Of a stretch of DNA of 64,000 nt, positions 26,063 to 36,370 are shown piece after piece; within the stretch, counting starts at the first letter, position 1, and each line of letters begins with the position of its first letter. Position numbers and translations under genes: made by a program. Origin of the DNA: Pseudomonas cremoricolorata DSM 17059 = NBRC 16634 (lineage in GTDB: Bacteria > Pseudomonadota > Gammaproteobacteria > Pseudomonadales > Pseudomonadaceae); assembly GCF_000425745.1 (NCBI RefSeq), contig NZ_AUEA01000003.1:310001-374000 (forward strand), given 5' to 3'. The notes under the pieces are model-generated. The model did not search any database and was not told the DNA's origin. It saw only the letters and a list, made by a program, of their open reading frames with translations.

Positions 26063-29000
26063 ATGAATTTCTCACGCTTTTTCATCACCCGGCCGATCTT
26101 CGCCGCGGTGCTCTCGCTGGTGCTGTTGATCGCAGGCTCCATCGCGCTGTTCCAGCTGCCGATCAGCGAATACCCGGAAGTGGTCCCGCCCACCGTGGTG
26201 GTGCGCGCCAACTTCCCCGGCGCCAACCCCAAGGTCATCGGCGAAACCGTGGCCTCGCCGCTGGAGCAGGCCATCACCGGGGTCGAGAACATGCTCTACA
26301 TGTCGTCCCAGGCCACGGCCGACGGCAAGCTCACCCTGACCATCACCTTCGCCCTGGGCACCGACCTGGACAACGCCCAGGTGCAGGTGCAGAACCGCGT
26401 CACCCGCACCCAGCCCAAGCTGCCCGAGGAAGTCACGCGTATCGGCATCACCGTCGACAAGGCCTCGCCCGACCTGACCATGGTCGTGCACCTGACCTCG
26501 CCGGATCAGCGCTACGACATGCTGTACCTGTCCAACTACGCGATCCTCAACGTCAAGGATGAACTGGCCCGGCTCAATGGCATCGGCGATGTACAGCTGT
26601 TCGGCATGGGCGACTACTCGCTGCGGGTCTGGCTCGACCCGAACAAGACTGCCTCGCGCAACCTCACTGCCAGCGACGTGGTCAATGCCATTCGCGAGCA
26701 GAACCGGCAGGTCGCCGCCGGCCAGCTCGGCGCGCCGCCAGCCCCCAACGCCACCAGTTTCCAGCTCTCGGTCAACACCCAGGGCCGTCTGGTGAGCGAG
26801 GAAGAGTTCGAAAACATCGTGGTGCGCGCCGGCGACAACGGCGAGATCACCCGCCTCAAGGACGTCGCCCGTATCGAGCTGGGTTCCAGCCAGTACGCCC
26901 TGCGCTCGCTGCTGAACAACCAACCCGCCGTGGCCATTCCGATCTTCCAGCGTCCGGGCTCCAACGCCATCGACATCTCCGATGAGGTGCGGGCGAAAAT
27001 GGCCGAGCTGAAGAAGGACTTCCCCGAGGGCATGGACTACAGCATCGTCTATGACCCCACCGTATTCGTGCGCGGCTCCATCGAGGCGGTGGTACACACG
27101 CTGTTCGAAGCGCTGATTCTGGTGGTGCTGGTGGTGGTGCTGTTCCTACAGACCTGGCGCGCCTCGATCATTCCGTTGCTGGCCGTGCCGGTATCGCTGA
27201 TCGGCACCTTCGCGGTCATGCACCTGTTCGGCTTCTCGCTCAACGCGCTGTCATTGTTCGGCCTGGTGCTTGCCATCGGCATCGTGGTGGACGACGCCAT
27301 CGTCGTGGTGGAGAACGTCGAGCGCAACATCGGCTTGGGCCTCAAACCGCTGGAGGCCACGCAGAAGGCCATGAGCGAAGTGACCGGGCCGATCATCGCC
27401 ACCGCCCTGGTGCTGTGCGCGGTGTTCGTGCCGGCGGCGTTCATTTCCGGGCTGACCGGACAGTTCTACAAGCAGTTCGCCCTGACCATCGCCATTTCCA
27501 CGGTGATCTCGGCGTTCAACTCGCTGACCCTGTCGCCGGCCCTGGCTGCGGTGCTGCTCAAGGAGCACCACGCGCCCAAGGACCGTTTCTCGCGCCTGCT
27601 CGACCGGCTGCTGGGCAGTTGGCTGTTCGCCCCGTTCAACCGTTTCTTCGAACGCGCCTCGTTGCGCTATGTGGGCGGCGTGACCCGCGTCATCCGCTCC
27701 AGTGGCATTGCCCTGTTCGTCTATGCCGGGCTGATGGGCCTGACCTACCTAGGCTTCGCCTCGACCCCCACCGGCTTCGTTCCGGCGCAGGACAAACAGT
27801 ACCTGGTGGCCTTCGCGCAGCTGCCCGACGCCGCCAGCCTCGACCGCACCGAAGCGGTCATCAAGCGCATGAGCGAAATCGCCCTCAAGCAACCGGGCGT
27901 GTCCGACTCAGTGGCCTTCCCGGGGCTATCGATCAATGGTTTCACCAACAGCCCGAACAGCGGCGTGGTGTTCACGCCACTCAAACCGTTCGATGAACGC
28001 ACCGACCCAAGCCAGTCGGCCGGCGCCATCGCCGCTGCGCTAAACGCGCAGTTCGCTGACATCGAAGACGCCTACATCGCTATCTTCCCGCCGCCGCCGG
28101 TACAGGGCCTGGGCACCATCGGGGGTTTCCGGGTGCAGATCGAAGACCGCGGCAACCTCGGCTATGACGCGCTGTACGCTGAAACCCAGAACGTCATCGC
28201 CAAGAGCCATGACGTGCCGGAGCTGGCCGGGCTGTTCACCAGCTACCAGGTCAACGTGCCGCAGGTCGATGCTGCCATCGACCGGGAAAAGGCCAAGACC
28301 CATGGCGTGGCGATCAGCGATATCTTCGACACCTTGCAGATCTACCTGGGCTCGCTGTACGCCAACGACTTCAACCGCTTTGGTCGCACCTATCAGGTCA
28401 ACGTCCAGGCCGAACAGCAGTTCCGCCTCGACGCCGAGCAGATCGGCCAGCTCAAGGTGCGCAACGACCGCGGCGAAATGGTCCCGCTGGCCAGCTTCCT
28501 CAAGGTCAGCGACAGCGCAGGACCGGACCGGGTGATGCACTACAACGGCTTCATCACCGCGGAAATCAACGGCGCGGCGGCCCCCGGCTACAGCTCCGGC
28601 CAGGCCGAGGCTGCCATGGAGCGCCTGCTCAAGCAGGAACTGCCCAACGGCATGGTGTTCGAGTGGACCGACCTGACCTACCAGCAGATTCTGTCCGGCA
28701 ACACCGCGCTGCTGGTGTTCCCGCTGTGCGTGCTGCTGGCGTTCCTGGTGCTGGCCGCTCAGTACGAGAGCTGGAGCCTGCCGCTGGCGGTGATCCTGAT
28801 CGTGCCGATGACCCTGCTGTCGGCTATCACCGGGGTGATCCTGGCCGGTAGCGACAACAACATCTTCACCCAGATCGGCCTGATCGTGCTGGTGGGCCTG
28901 GCATGCAAGAACGCCATCCTCATCGTCGAGTTCGCCAAGGACAAACAGGCCGAGGGCCTCGACCCGCTGGCTGCGGTGCTGGAAGCCTGCCGCCTGCGCC

Positions 29001-29242
29001 TGCGGCCGATCCTGATGACCTCCATCGCCTTCATCATGGGCGTGGTGCCCCTGGTGCTGTCGTCCGGTGCCGGTGCCGAGATGCGTCATGCCATGGGTGT
29101 GGCGGTGTTCTCCGGGATGATCGGGGTGACCTTTTTCGGCCTGTTCCTGACCCCGGTGTTCTTCTTCCTCATTCGCCGTTACGTCGAGCGCCGCGAGGCG
29201 CGCAAGGCCAGCCACGCGCCGGCGCTGGAGAGCCATCCATGA
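26063..29242 (+). CDS. mexF: RND multidrug efflux permease MexF
   Basis: 1059 residues, matching MexF length and the MNFSRFFITRPIFAAVLSLV start. Twelve TM helices with two porter-domain insertions. The proton-relay pair Asp410-Asp411 lies in LAIGIVVDDAIVVVENVE, and LACKNAILIVEFAKD is in the second half. It is an inner-membrane proton-drug antiporter forming a tripartite pump with MexE and OprN. Its stop overlaps the oprN start by 4 nt (ATGA), showing tight translational coupling. Intact, with no frameshift. Confidence 0.95.
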   Translation: MNFSRFFITRPIFAAVLSLVLLIAGSIALFQLPISEYPEVVPPTVVVRANFPGANPKVIGETVASPLEQAITGVENMLYMSSQATADGKLTLTITFALGTDLDNAQVQVQNRVTRTQPKLPEEVTRIGITVDKASPDLTMVVHLTSPDQRYDMLYLSNYAILNVKDELARLNGIGDVQLFGMGDYSLRVWLDPNKTASRNLTASDVVNAIREQNRQVAAGQLGAPPAPNATSFQLSVNTQGRLVSEEEFENIVVRAGDNGEITRLKDVARIELGSSQYALRSLLNNQPAVAIPIFQRPGSNAIDISDEVRAKMAELKKDFPEGMDYSIVYDPTVFVRGSIEAVVHTLFEALILVVLVVVLFLQTWRASIIPLLAVPVSLIGTFAVMHLFGFSLNALSLFGLVLAIGIVVDDAIVVVENVERNIGLGLKPLEATQKAMSEVTGPIIATALVLCAVFVPAAFISGLTGQFYKQFALTIAISTVISAFNSLTLSPALAAVLLKEHHAPKDRFSRLLDRLLGSWLFAPFNRFFERASLRYVGGVTRVIRSSGIALFVYAGLMGLTYLGFASTPTGFVPAQDKQYLVAFAQLPDAASLDRTEAVIKRMSEIALKQPGVSDSVAFPGLSINGFTNSPNSGVVFTPLKPFDERTDPSQSAGAIAAALNAQFADIEDAYIAIFPPPPVQGLGTIGGFRVQIEDRGNLGYDALYAETQNVIAKSHDVPELAGLFTSYQVNVPQVDAAIDREKAKTHGVAISDIFDTLQIYLGSLYANDFNRFGRTYQVNVQAEQQFRLDAEQIGQLKVRNDRGEMVPLASFLKVSDSAGPDRVMHYNGFITAEINGAAAPGYSSGQAEAAMERLLKQELPNGMVFEWTDLTYQQILSGNTALLVFPLCVLLAFLVLAAQYESWSLPLAVILIVPMTLLSAITGVILAGSDNNIFTQIGLIVLVGLACKNAILIVEFAKDKQAEGLDPLAAVLEACRLRLRPILMTSIAFIMGVVPLVLSSGAGAEMRHAMGVAVFSGMIGVTFFGLFLTPVFFFLIRRYVERREARKASHAPALESHP

Positions 29243-30648
29243 ATCTGTTGAAAGCCTTCGCCCCTGCCCTGCTGGCCCTGGCCGTGTCTGCCTGTGCAGT
29301 GGGCCCGGACTACCGGGCACCGCAACCGGCCCCCGCGCAACTGGACACCCAGGCGCAGACCTTCGACCGCAGCCGCTTCGAGGCGCAGTGGTGGCAGCAG
29401 TTCGAGGACCCGGTGCTGAACCAGTTGGTCAGTGCCTCGCTGGACGGCAACCGTGACCTGCGCGTGGCCTTCGCCCGGCTCAAGGCAGCGCGTTCGCTGC
29501 GCGAAGAAGCCAGCCTCGATCAGTTTCCGGTGGTCACCAGCCGTGCCAGCAGCGAAATCGGCAAGGGCCAGGTGCCTGGGCAGACTGAACAACGGGTGAA
29601 TCAAGAGCGCTATGACCTGGGCCTGGACATGGCCTGGGAGATCGACCTGTTCGGCCGTATCCAACGGCAGATCGAGGCCAGCCGCGCCCAGGAAGACGCC
29701 GCTGCGGCCGACTTGCAACAGTTGCAGGTCAGCCTGATCGCCGAGCTGGTGGATGCCTACGGCCAGTTGCGCGGCGCTCAGCTGCGCGAGCGGATCGCCA
29801 ACGACAACCTCAAGACCCAACAGCAGTCGCGACAGATCACCGAAACCCTGAATGAGGCCGGTGTCGGCAACGAACTGGACGTGGTGCGCGCCGAGGCGCG
29901 TCTGGCTGGGGTCGAAGCCACCCTGCCGCAGTTGCAGGCCGAACAGGTGCGCGCACGCAATCGCATCGCCACCCTGCTCGGCCAGCGCCCCGAGGCGCTG
30001 AGCGTCGATCTTGCGCCCAAGGCCCTGCCGGCAATCGCCAAGGCCTTGCCGGTGGGCGACCCCGGCGAGCTGCTGCGCCGGCGCGCCGATATCCGCAGTG
30101 CCGAGCGGCAACTGGCGGCAGCCACCGCCAACATCGGCGTTGCCACGGCGGATCTGTTCCCGCGGGTCAGCCTCAGCGGGTTCCTGGGTTTCACCGCAGC
30201 GCGCGGCTCGCAATTGGGCAGCTCGGCGGCCGGTGCCTGGGCACTGGGGCCGAGTATCCAGTGGGCGGCGTTCGACCTGGGCAGCGTGCGCGCCCGTCTG
30301 CGCGGCGCCAGGGCCGACGCCGAAGGTGCGTTGGCCCGCTATGAACAGCAGGTGCTGCTGGCATTGGAAGAGTCGTCCAATGCCTTCAGCGACTACGGCA
30401 AGCGCCAGCAGCGCCTGCTGGCGCTGATACGCCAGAGCGAAGCCAGCCGTAAAGCCGCACAGCTGGCTTCGGTGCGCTACCGCGAAGGCAGTGTCGACTA
30501 CCTGGTGCTGCTCGATGCCGAGCGTGAGCGCCTGGCGGCAGAAGATGCGCAGGCACAGGGCGAAGTGGCGCTTTACCAGGGAATCGTCGACATCTACAAG
30601 GCCTTGGGCGGCGGCCTGCAGCCGGCGGTAGTGGCCAGCGCCCGTTGA
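29239..30648 (+). CDS. oprN: Outer-membrane efflux channel OprN
   Basis: 469 residues from ATG 29239, which overlaps the mexF stop. The signal peptide ends with lipobox VSAC (Cys19) followed by AVGPDYRAP, typical of OprN/NodT-family lipoproteins. Two outer-membrane-efflux repeats are visible, with WEIDLFGRIQRQIEASRAQ and the C-terminal WAAFDLGSVRARLRGARADA. It is the trimeric TolC-like exit duct for MexEF. A longer frame upstream overlaps mexF and is rejected as a start. Last gene of the operon. Confidence 0.94.
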   Translation: MNLLKAFAPALLALAVSACAVGPDYRAPQPAPAQLDTQAQTFDRSRFEAQWWQQFEDPVLNQLVSASLDGNRDLRVAFARLKAARSLREEASLDQFPVVTSRASSEIGKGQVPGQTEQRVNQERYDLGLDMAWEIDLFGRIQRQIEASRAQEDAAAADLQQLQVSLIAELVDAYGQLRGAQLRERIANDNLKTQQQSRQITETLNEAGVGNELDVVRAEARLAGVEATLPQLQAEQVRARNRIATLLGQRPEALSVDLAPKALPAIAKALPVGDPGELLRRRADIRSAERQLAAATANIGVATADLFPRVSLSGFLGFTAARGSQLGSSAAGAWALGPSIQWAAFDLGSVRARLRGARADAEGALARYEQQVLLALEESSNAFSDYGKRQQRLLALIRQSEASRKAAQLASVRYREGSVDYLVLLDAERERLAAEDAQAQGEVALYQGIVDIYKALGGGLQPAVVASAR

Positions 30649-30835
30649 GTTGCTTGGCGAACGCTCTCGCCTCCCTAGACGAGGGCGCGAGCCCGTTTAC
30701 AAGGACGGACGACCTCAGAGAAGGCGAGCACGGCGCTGACGCCCTGCTTCGCCCCGTTTGGCATTGCCTAGCCGTTGCGCTGACAAGGCCGGGCGGGAGC
30801 AGGCGGGGGCATTGGGGGAGCTCCCAGCCCCACGG

Positions 30836-33800
30836 TCAAGGCATCTTACGCACTCCTTTAGTCCAATCCACAATATCCAATGCGCTGGCTACTGCAGCGA
30901 GCTTCATGTCGTACACCAATTTAGGGACCTCTGATGGGGCAAAAAGCGAATTCGAACCTCTGCAGAACATCGCACCGACGTAGTCGTAGCTGTAGCCATG
31001 CGCGGCCAATGTGCTTAGCACGGAATCGAAAGTGGCCTGACCCTGCAGTGCGACGTAGTCGACGCCCTCGCTAACCGCGTACCCGCCAATGACATCGTTA
31101 ATTTGTTGCGCTGTTTTTCCCTCTAGCCCAGGAAGCTCGGTGATCAGGTCCGCAGTGCTCAGGTTGTCGAGAAGATAATTGGGCACGGTATGACTGTGAA
31201 TCCTGTCTATCGGTTTTCTGGTCCCATTGAAGGTACTGGCATAGGAGTGTCCATGCATCGCTGCCTTCCAGCCTTGACGCGTAAAAAATCTCACCTCAGG
31301 GGCCAGCGTAGTCGCAAAATATTCCGGTATCGCCACGCCTCCAGCACGCACATACCCTTCTATGGGCACACCGTGCCCATTGATGAACAACCCGCGGGAT
31401 CCGGGTGCGCTGTACAGCGTGAATGTCTCGTTGAAAGGAGACGTATGGACATTGGTACCTGTTAAACCCTGGCTATTGAATCGTTCTAAGACACTCTCCA
31501 CAGTAGTGTCCATCGCAGAGCGTCTGCGTGCCGTTGAGCTCAAAGCGCGCGCCGAGCCTCTTGCCGTAACCGCGAAAGCGCCCACGGCTGAAAGAACGCC
31601 GAGGCCCATGCTGACATAGCCGAGCTTGCGAGCGAGTTCCGGATCGCTGTCCTCGAGCACCAACGACGCGATCTCAAACCCTGATGCCACAACCGCCAAT
31701 CCTGTCACTGCGGCCGCAAGCGCAAACGATGAGCCGCCTGTGACAGGGGCAGTTAGAAGCGCTATCGCACTCAGCACATAACGGAATTCTTTCGTTTCCA
31801 ACAGTGTGGAACCTTGGAACCCAATCTGTGCCACTCGTTGGTGACCGCTGGGGTCGTGGTAGTTGATCGGATCGCCGGCGCAATAAGCGTAGGCGTTGGC
31901 GCCCCCGACGCCAAAGGGGCTTAAGCTGTCCGGACTGGTGAATGTCATATATTCTGGGCTGTAAATTCTGTTGCTACCAAGGTAATACACACTGTCCGGC
32001 AGAATCGCTTCGCCTTTGAAACCAAGCCAGTCTTCACTAAAGTCGCTGTGTGAACGGTACCCGTACGCAGAGTAGACAAAATATCTAACTCCCTTGCCAA
32101 CGGTATAGCTGCACACCACCGTGCCCGAAGCGTCGCGCATCTCGAAGCTCGTACTGACCGTAGGTATGTTATTAGGATCTTTCACTTGATGATTTCGACG
32201 ATCTAACTGCAAATAGCAACCTGGACTATCATTCAGTAAAATCAGATCTTGGACTTTCAACATGTCGCCAATTCCAGATCGATGGTCGGAACAGCTTGTG
32301 CGCGCATAGATCCTAGCGTTACGGTAGTGAAAATGCATGGCATTGGAGACACTCGCAGAGTTTTTTTGATAAAGGCTGCGAAAGCGCCCGGTAAAATCAT
32401 GCTGAAACGTGAATGTATGTAATCTCGGTGTTTCGTAGCTCAGGGGTCTACCGGCGGCGTCATAGGTCAGGCCATGAAGGTGTAAATTACCTCGGTTGTC
32501 GCGAGTTAAATGCCTACCTTCATGCTCGACCCATACACTTTTCGTCGCAGCATCGAAGGATCTCTTGAAAGCTTCTGTGCTCGTCGCAGCGTTGAACGAT
32601 CTTTTGTAAACATCTGTGCGCGTCCCCGTTACATCAAGAGTCTTATGCTCGATTACATTACCCAGGACATCATATTTGAAAGACTCCCTGTCTATCGAGA
32701 TGGAGCCTTCGCTGTAAGACTTGCCTTTTCCTTGCCACGATGCCAGGTGCCCGGCGGAGTCATAGGTATAAGCATCCGCAGATGAATAAACCCCAGCAAT
32801 CCTCAACTCGCTCTTCTGCAACAGGCCGCCTGGGCCATACGCACGATGCATGCTGTGGGTTGGCATACCCTGGCTCTCGAAGGTACGGGCCGTTTCACGC
32901 CCAGCAGCGTCATACTCATACGTGACGTACATTGTATGGCCGTCCGCTCTCTGCAGGATGATTTCCTTCATGAGTAGACCATCGTCACGGAAGCAGCTTG
33001 TAGTTGAGCACGCCGGGCTTACGGCTTTGACGACCCGTCCCAGGGCATCGTAAGTGTAGCGAGTTTCGTTGCCCAGAAGATCAGTGATGGCCAGCAACCG
33101 GCCCTGTCGGCTGTACACGGACACCGTCGAGCGTTCCGCACCCTCTGCGTCGGAAAGTGAGCAAGCCAGCGTGACCGAATCGGTCAGTGTCAGGGCTTTC
33201 GAATCCCACGTCGCGCTGTAGTTTTGCGACTCATTCGCAGTAGCAGTAACGGGAGATGCCCCTCCTACGACGGGGCCGAAGAACTCGTCTACACCATTTG
33301 CTCTTCGGGACGTCAGGCGACCAAAGCTGTCTTGGGTCTGTTCACCCAACAGGATGGCTTCGTTCGGTGCGGTCGTACTCGAAATTGAAAGCCTAAGAGG
33401 ATCGGGTGAGACAGAAAACTCCGAGAATTGTTGCTCAACAATACGATCATCAACGCGGTGCTTGGCCAGTCGCCCCCAATGATCATATTCGAACTCCTGA
33501 GTCCCCGAAACACCACTTACCTCTTGGATCAACTTTCTGATTTCACCTGAGGCGTTGTAGGCTAGAGTAGCACTGCCCATAGGGGTGAACGACTTGCCCT
33601 TGGTAATTCCATAGGTAGTTGAAACCAGGCGACCCTGAACATCAAAAATGTTTTCTTTGGTGAATGCTTCTTTACCAGCGACACGGCGCGCGAGCGTTTC
33701 GGTGTGTTTCGCTTGGTCCACGTGTTTCTCTATCGAAAAGGTACCGCTTGACCACAGCAGAGTTTCATCGGAATAGGAAACAGTCTGCTCGACCACATCG

Positions 33801-36370
33801 ACTTCCTGGCCTGCTGCGTTCCAGAGCGACCGCCTGATATTGACAGCGTTCGTGTCGTGGCCGAACTGGTAATCGGTCCGAAATTCCATCAACTTTTTGT
33901 CGCCTGCGTCATAGTCGAATTCCTGGCGACAGCTCACTCGGCCCTCGAGATCATACTTCTGAGCAGACAGTTTCAGCCAATCGGCTTCACCGCGCGTCAA
34001 CCATGTTTCCAGGATCTGACCTTGCGCATCGGCTACAACCCGTGTCCCGCAACCCGAGTCGGTAGTCATCAGGCGATAGCTTGACAGCCCGTCGCTTGTG
34101 TAAGTCACCGCATGATCCCACACCTCATGTCTTTCACCCGTGCTGACACATTCCTTCTTCAAAATTCCTGCCTTGTCATATTCCCAGGTCTCAGTGCTCT
34201 CGTCACCCAGCGACCGCTCATACAGTCTTCCCGTCAGCTCTGACCGGGTAACACTCGATTTGCGCGCCAGTTGCTGAGCGACACTGAGCGCTACGGTTTT
34301 CTTGATCTTGCGTGTTGAAAGGAAATCGCGTTCTGTACTGAACACGCTTGTCAGCAGGGAAGATGCTTTTTGGACACCTTTGTCATCCAGCAGGCAGTTG
34401 AGCGTCTTTGCCGGCATGCCGAACCCGGGGTTGTTCTCATCGGTCTCATAAACGATGGTCTCGAGGCGCATCTTGCCATCGACCCAAGGCGTCGACAGTT
34501 TGAAACCGATACCGTTGAGCTTGCTTTGCTCGACCAAGCTGTCTTCAAGGCCTTTGAGCATTGATTCGACAGACGCCTTTTCATCTGGATCTTTAGTCGA
34601 TGAGGCTTTTTTGTCGAGAAGACGCTTGTAAGGTTTGGCGTAAGCTGCTGCGATCTCATACTGAGTTTTGGAAATATCGACCCGCTCAAACTTCGGATCA
34701 CGCACGGTCAGCCGGGTGCACTGCCGGACGAGGTCCGGCTGCTTCAATCCCTCCTGTTTGATGGGTGTGCACGCTTCATACCCATAGTAGGTCAAGCTCA
34801 ACGCCTGCAGGGTATTCCCCACGCGTTTCGATACCAATTCCGATTCCACGTGATTGCAATATCCTGCGGTACTACCGGGATAGTTTAGATCAACCGGCAA
34901 ATTGAACGCTTCCTGAGCATAACGGCTACCCACATTTGAGACGGACACACCATAGGTGGTGTCATCGTGCCACGTCAGACCCTTGTTTCCGAAAATAAGG
35001 AATCCCCAGCCGACCGGGTTGGCGTAGTCGACGGCGGCAAAAAACCATTTAGAGAAAAAGTTTTTTGCATTGATAGTGCTGACCCGTTTGTTTTCCGCGG
35101 CCAGGCTATAGAGATGGTAGTCGTTATAATATGTCCATTCTGTCACCAAATCGCCATGCTCGCGAGCAATGAGATTTCCCATCACGTCAAAGGTCAAGAT
35201 GATGCGTTCGACTTCTTCAGCGTTTTTCAAACGCGTGGTCACCAGCCTTAGCCGATTATTCACATCGTCATGTTCTACCTCACGCTTCACTTCGTATGTG
35301 GTATCCCCGATCACACTCGTCGATGAAATCAGCGTACCTTCATGGTAGGTGCTTTTATAATTCGCCAATACGATAGGCACACGTTTCTTGTCGCTATCCA
35401 AACGATGTCCGCGGGAGCAAGTAATCGTCGTTTCACGCGTTGCCTTGGTGTCATCCGTAAGATACGAAAATTCCGTCACGAACCCATCGCCTGAAGCCTG
35501 CCCAGGGCGAAGCAGGTTTTGCGACTTGAGCTTCTCATCGCTGAATACTAAATCCAATGTATTTATCAACACCGGCGCCGCATCATCGCCAAATACTTTG
35601 AGCAACTCAACTCGATTGATTCTGCTCTTGGTGCCGCTTAGGCGATGAATGATTCCTGTTTCCTGGGCGCTGCCCGTTGACTGAGTAATCTCGACCTGCT
35701 CGTCGGCAAAGGCAAGCATGAAGTCTGCCTGGTCATCCGTGTCAGGAAATAGACATATCTTGTGAATACAACCGGCTAACCAATCGACTTTAAGTAGCGT
35801 GCCGTGCGCATCACTGATCGATTGTAGTTTCGGTGCCGATGCCTCGTCTGCCCACGTTAAGGTCATTTTTCGCCCAAGGGGCGTAACAATGTTCTTGAGC
35901 AGCGCGTTACCATAGTTCCCCTCGTTATGAGTACGACATAGATCGAATACGAACAGTGCACCGTTGGCGGTAGTGACCGTGACCATCGAATGTTTGTTGA
36001 AGCCTTTTGTCGCGCCAGTGTCCGCGACATGCTTGCTGAGTGCCTCCAGGTATTTCTCTGCATCCACCTGATAACCGTTATCTCGTGCAAGCCCGTCCTG
36101 TCCAACCTTTACAGAATCGATGAGCCCCTCAAGGACGCGCAAATTCGAAAGTGTAAGCCTCGTCGTTGATGCGTTGAGCCCTCCCCAGTACAAGGACCAT
36201 GTACCGTGCGGGAGAAAAGTGATGTCTCGCCCGGGCAATTCGCACGACAGCGACAGCGCGAATCGACCGTCTTGGTCGCCCAATATTTTTGCAACTGGCA
36301 ACGTGAACGTCGCGTGTCCGGAAAGCTGGTCAACAGTAACCGTGTCCAAGCCCATGAGCATATCGTTCAT
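30836..36370 (-). CDS. Giant Rhs/YD-repeat protein with C-terminal Stv-like effector domain
   Basis: About 1844 residues from ATG 36370, seven nt after GGAGG; upstream in-frame GTG/TTG are less well spaced. Residues 1-~450 are a beta-rich N-terminal region without PAAR or signal peptide. YD/Rhs repeats follow (TYDALGRV, EYDAAGRE, TYDAAGRP). The core ends near 1506 with YLGSNRIYSPEYMTFTSPD and DPSGHQ. Residues ~1530-1605 hold hydrophobic segments. The last 225 residues (31513-30839) have FINGHG (His1666), PNYLL (~1730) and GAMFCRGS (Cys1803), the pattern I recall for the 'putative adhesin Stv' domain. Rhs shells usually encapsulate and deliver such C-terminal effectors. Base composition is clearly more AT-rich than the neighbours, suggesting transfer. 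No VgrG, chaperone or immunity gene is adjacent. Confidence 0.85.
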   Translation of the reverse strand: MNDMLMGLDTVTVDQLSGHATFTLPVAKILGDQDGRFALSLSCELPGRDITFLPHGTWSLYWGGLNASTTRLTLSNLRVLEGLIDSVKVGQDGLARDNGYQVDAEKYLEALSKHVADTGATKGFNKHSMVTVTTANGALFVFDLCRTHNEGNYGNALLKNIVTPLGRKMTLTWADEASAPKLQSISDAHGTLLKVDWLAGCIHKICLFPDTDDQADFMLAFADEQVEITQSTGSAQETGIIHRLSGTKSRINRVELLKVFGDDAAPVLINTLDLVFSDEKLKSQNLLRPGQASGDGFVTEFSYLTDDTKATRETTITCSRGHRLDSDKKRVPIVLANYKSTYHEGTLISSTSVIGDTTYEVKREVEHDDVNNRLRLVTTRLKNAEEVERIILTFDVMGNLIAREHGDLVTEWTYYNDYHLYSLAAENKRVSTINAKNFFSKWFFAAVDYANPVGWGFLIFGNKGLTWHDDTTYGVSVSNVGSRYAQEAFNLPVDLNYPGSTAGYCNHVESELVSKRVGNTLQALSLTYYGYEACTPIKQEGLKQPDLVRQCTRLTVRDPKFERVDISKTQYEIAAAYAKPYKRLLDKKASSTKDPDEKASVESMLKGLEDSLVEQSKLNGIGFKLSTPWVDGKMRLETIVYETDENNPGFGMPAKTLNCLLDDKGVQKASSLLTSVFSTERDFLSTRKIKKTVALSVAQQLARKSSVTRSELTGRLYERSLGDESTETWEYDKAGILKKECVSTGERHEVWDHAVTYTSDGLSSYRLMTTDSGCGTRVVADAQGQILETWLTRGEADWLKLSAQKYDLEGRVSCRQEFDYDAGDKKLMEFRTDYQFGHDTNAVNIRRSLWNAAGQEVDVVEQTVSYSDETLLWSSGTFSIEKHVDQAKHTETLARRVAGKEAFTKENIFDVQGRLVSTTYGITKGKSFTPMGSATLAYNASGEIRKLIQEVSGVSGTQEFEYDHWGRLAKHRVDDRIVEQQFSEFSVSPDPLRLSISSTTAPNEAILLGEQTQDSFGRLTSRRANGVDEFFGPVVGGASPVTATANESQNYSATWDSKALTLTDSVTLACSLSDAEGAERSTVSVYSRQGRLLAITDLLGNETRYTYDALGRVVKAVSPACSTTSCFRDDGLLMKEIILQRADGHTMYVTYEYDAAGRETARTFESQGMPTHSMHRAYGPGGLLQKSELRIAGVYSSADAYTYDSAGHLASWQGKGKSYSEGSISIDRESFKYDVLGNVIEHKTLDVTGTRTDVYKRSFNAATSTEAFKRSFDAATKSVWVEHEGRHLTRDNRGNLHLHGLTYDAAGRPLSYETPRLHTFTFQHDFTGRFRSLYQKNSASVSNAMHFHYRNARIYARTSCSDHRSGIGDMLKVQDLILLNDSPGCYLQLDRRNHQVKDPNNIPTVSTSFEMRDASGTVVCSYTVGKGVRYFVYSAYGYRSHSDFSEDWLGFKGEAILPDSVYYLGSNRIYSPEYMTFTSPDSLSPFGVGGANAYAYCAGDPINYHDPSGHQRVAQIGFQGSTLLETKEFRYVLSAIALLTAPVTGGSSFALAAAVTGLAVVASGFEIASLVLEDSDPELARKLGYVSMGLGVLSAVGAFAVTARGSARALSSTARRRSAMDTTVESVLERFNSQGLTGTNVHTSPFNETFTLYSAPGSRGLFINGHGVPIEGYVRAGGVAIPEYFATTLAPEVRFFTRQGWKAAMHGHSYASTFNGTRKPIDRIHSHTVPNYLLDNLSTADLITELPGLEGKTAQQINDVIGGYAVSEGVDYVALQGQATFDSVLSTLAAHGYSYDYVGAMFCRGSNSLFAPSEVPKLVYDMKLAAVASALDIVDWTKGVRKMP
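32543..32620 (-). repeat. 39-bp tandem duplication inside the rhs gene
   Basis: Two adjacent 39-bp units, about 30 of 39 positions identical, encode YKRSFNAATSTEA followed by FKRSFDAATKSVW. It keeps the frame and adds one beta-hairpin-sized unit to the Rhs shell. It is distinct from the general YD repeat. Confidence 0.75.

Noticed and set aside
28903..29238. Upstream extension of the oprN reading frame inside mexF
   Set aside because: It overlaps the conserved C-terminal coding region of mexF in another frame; the lipoprotein signal peptide starts at 29239.
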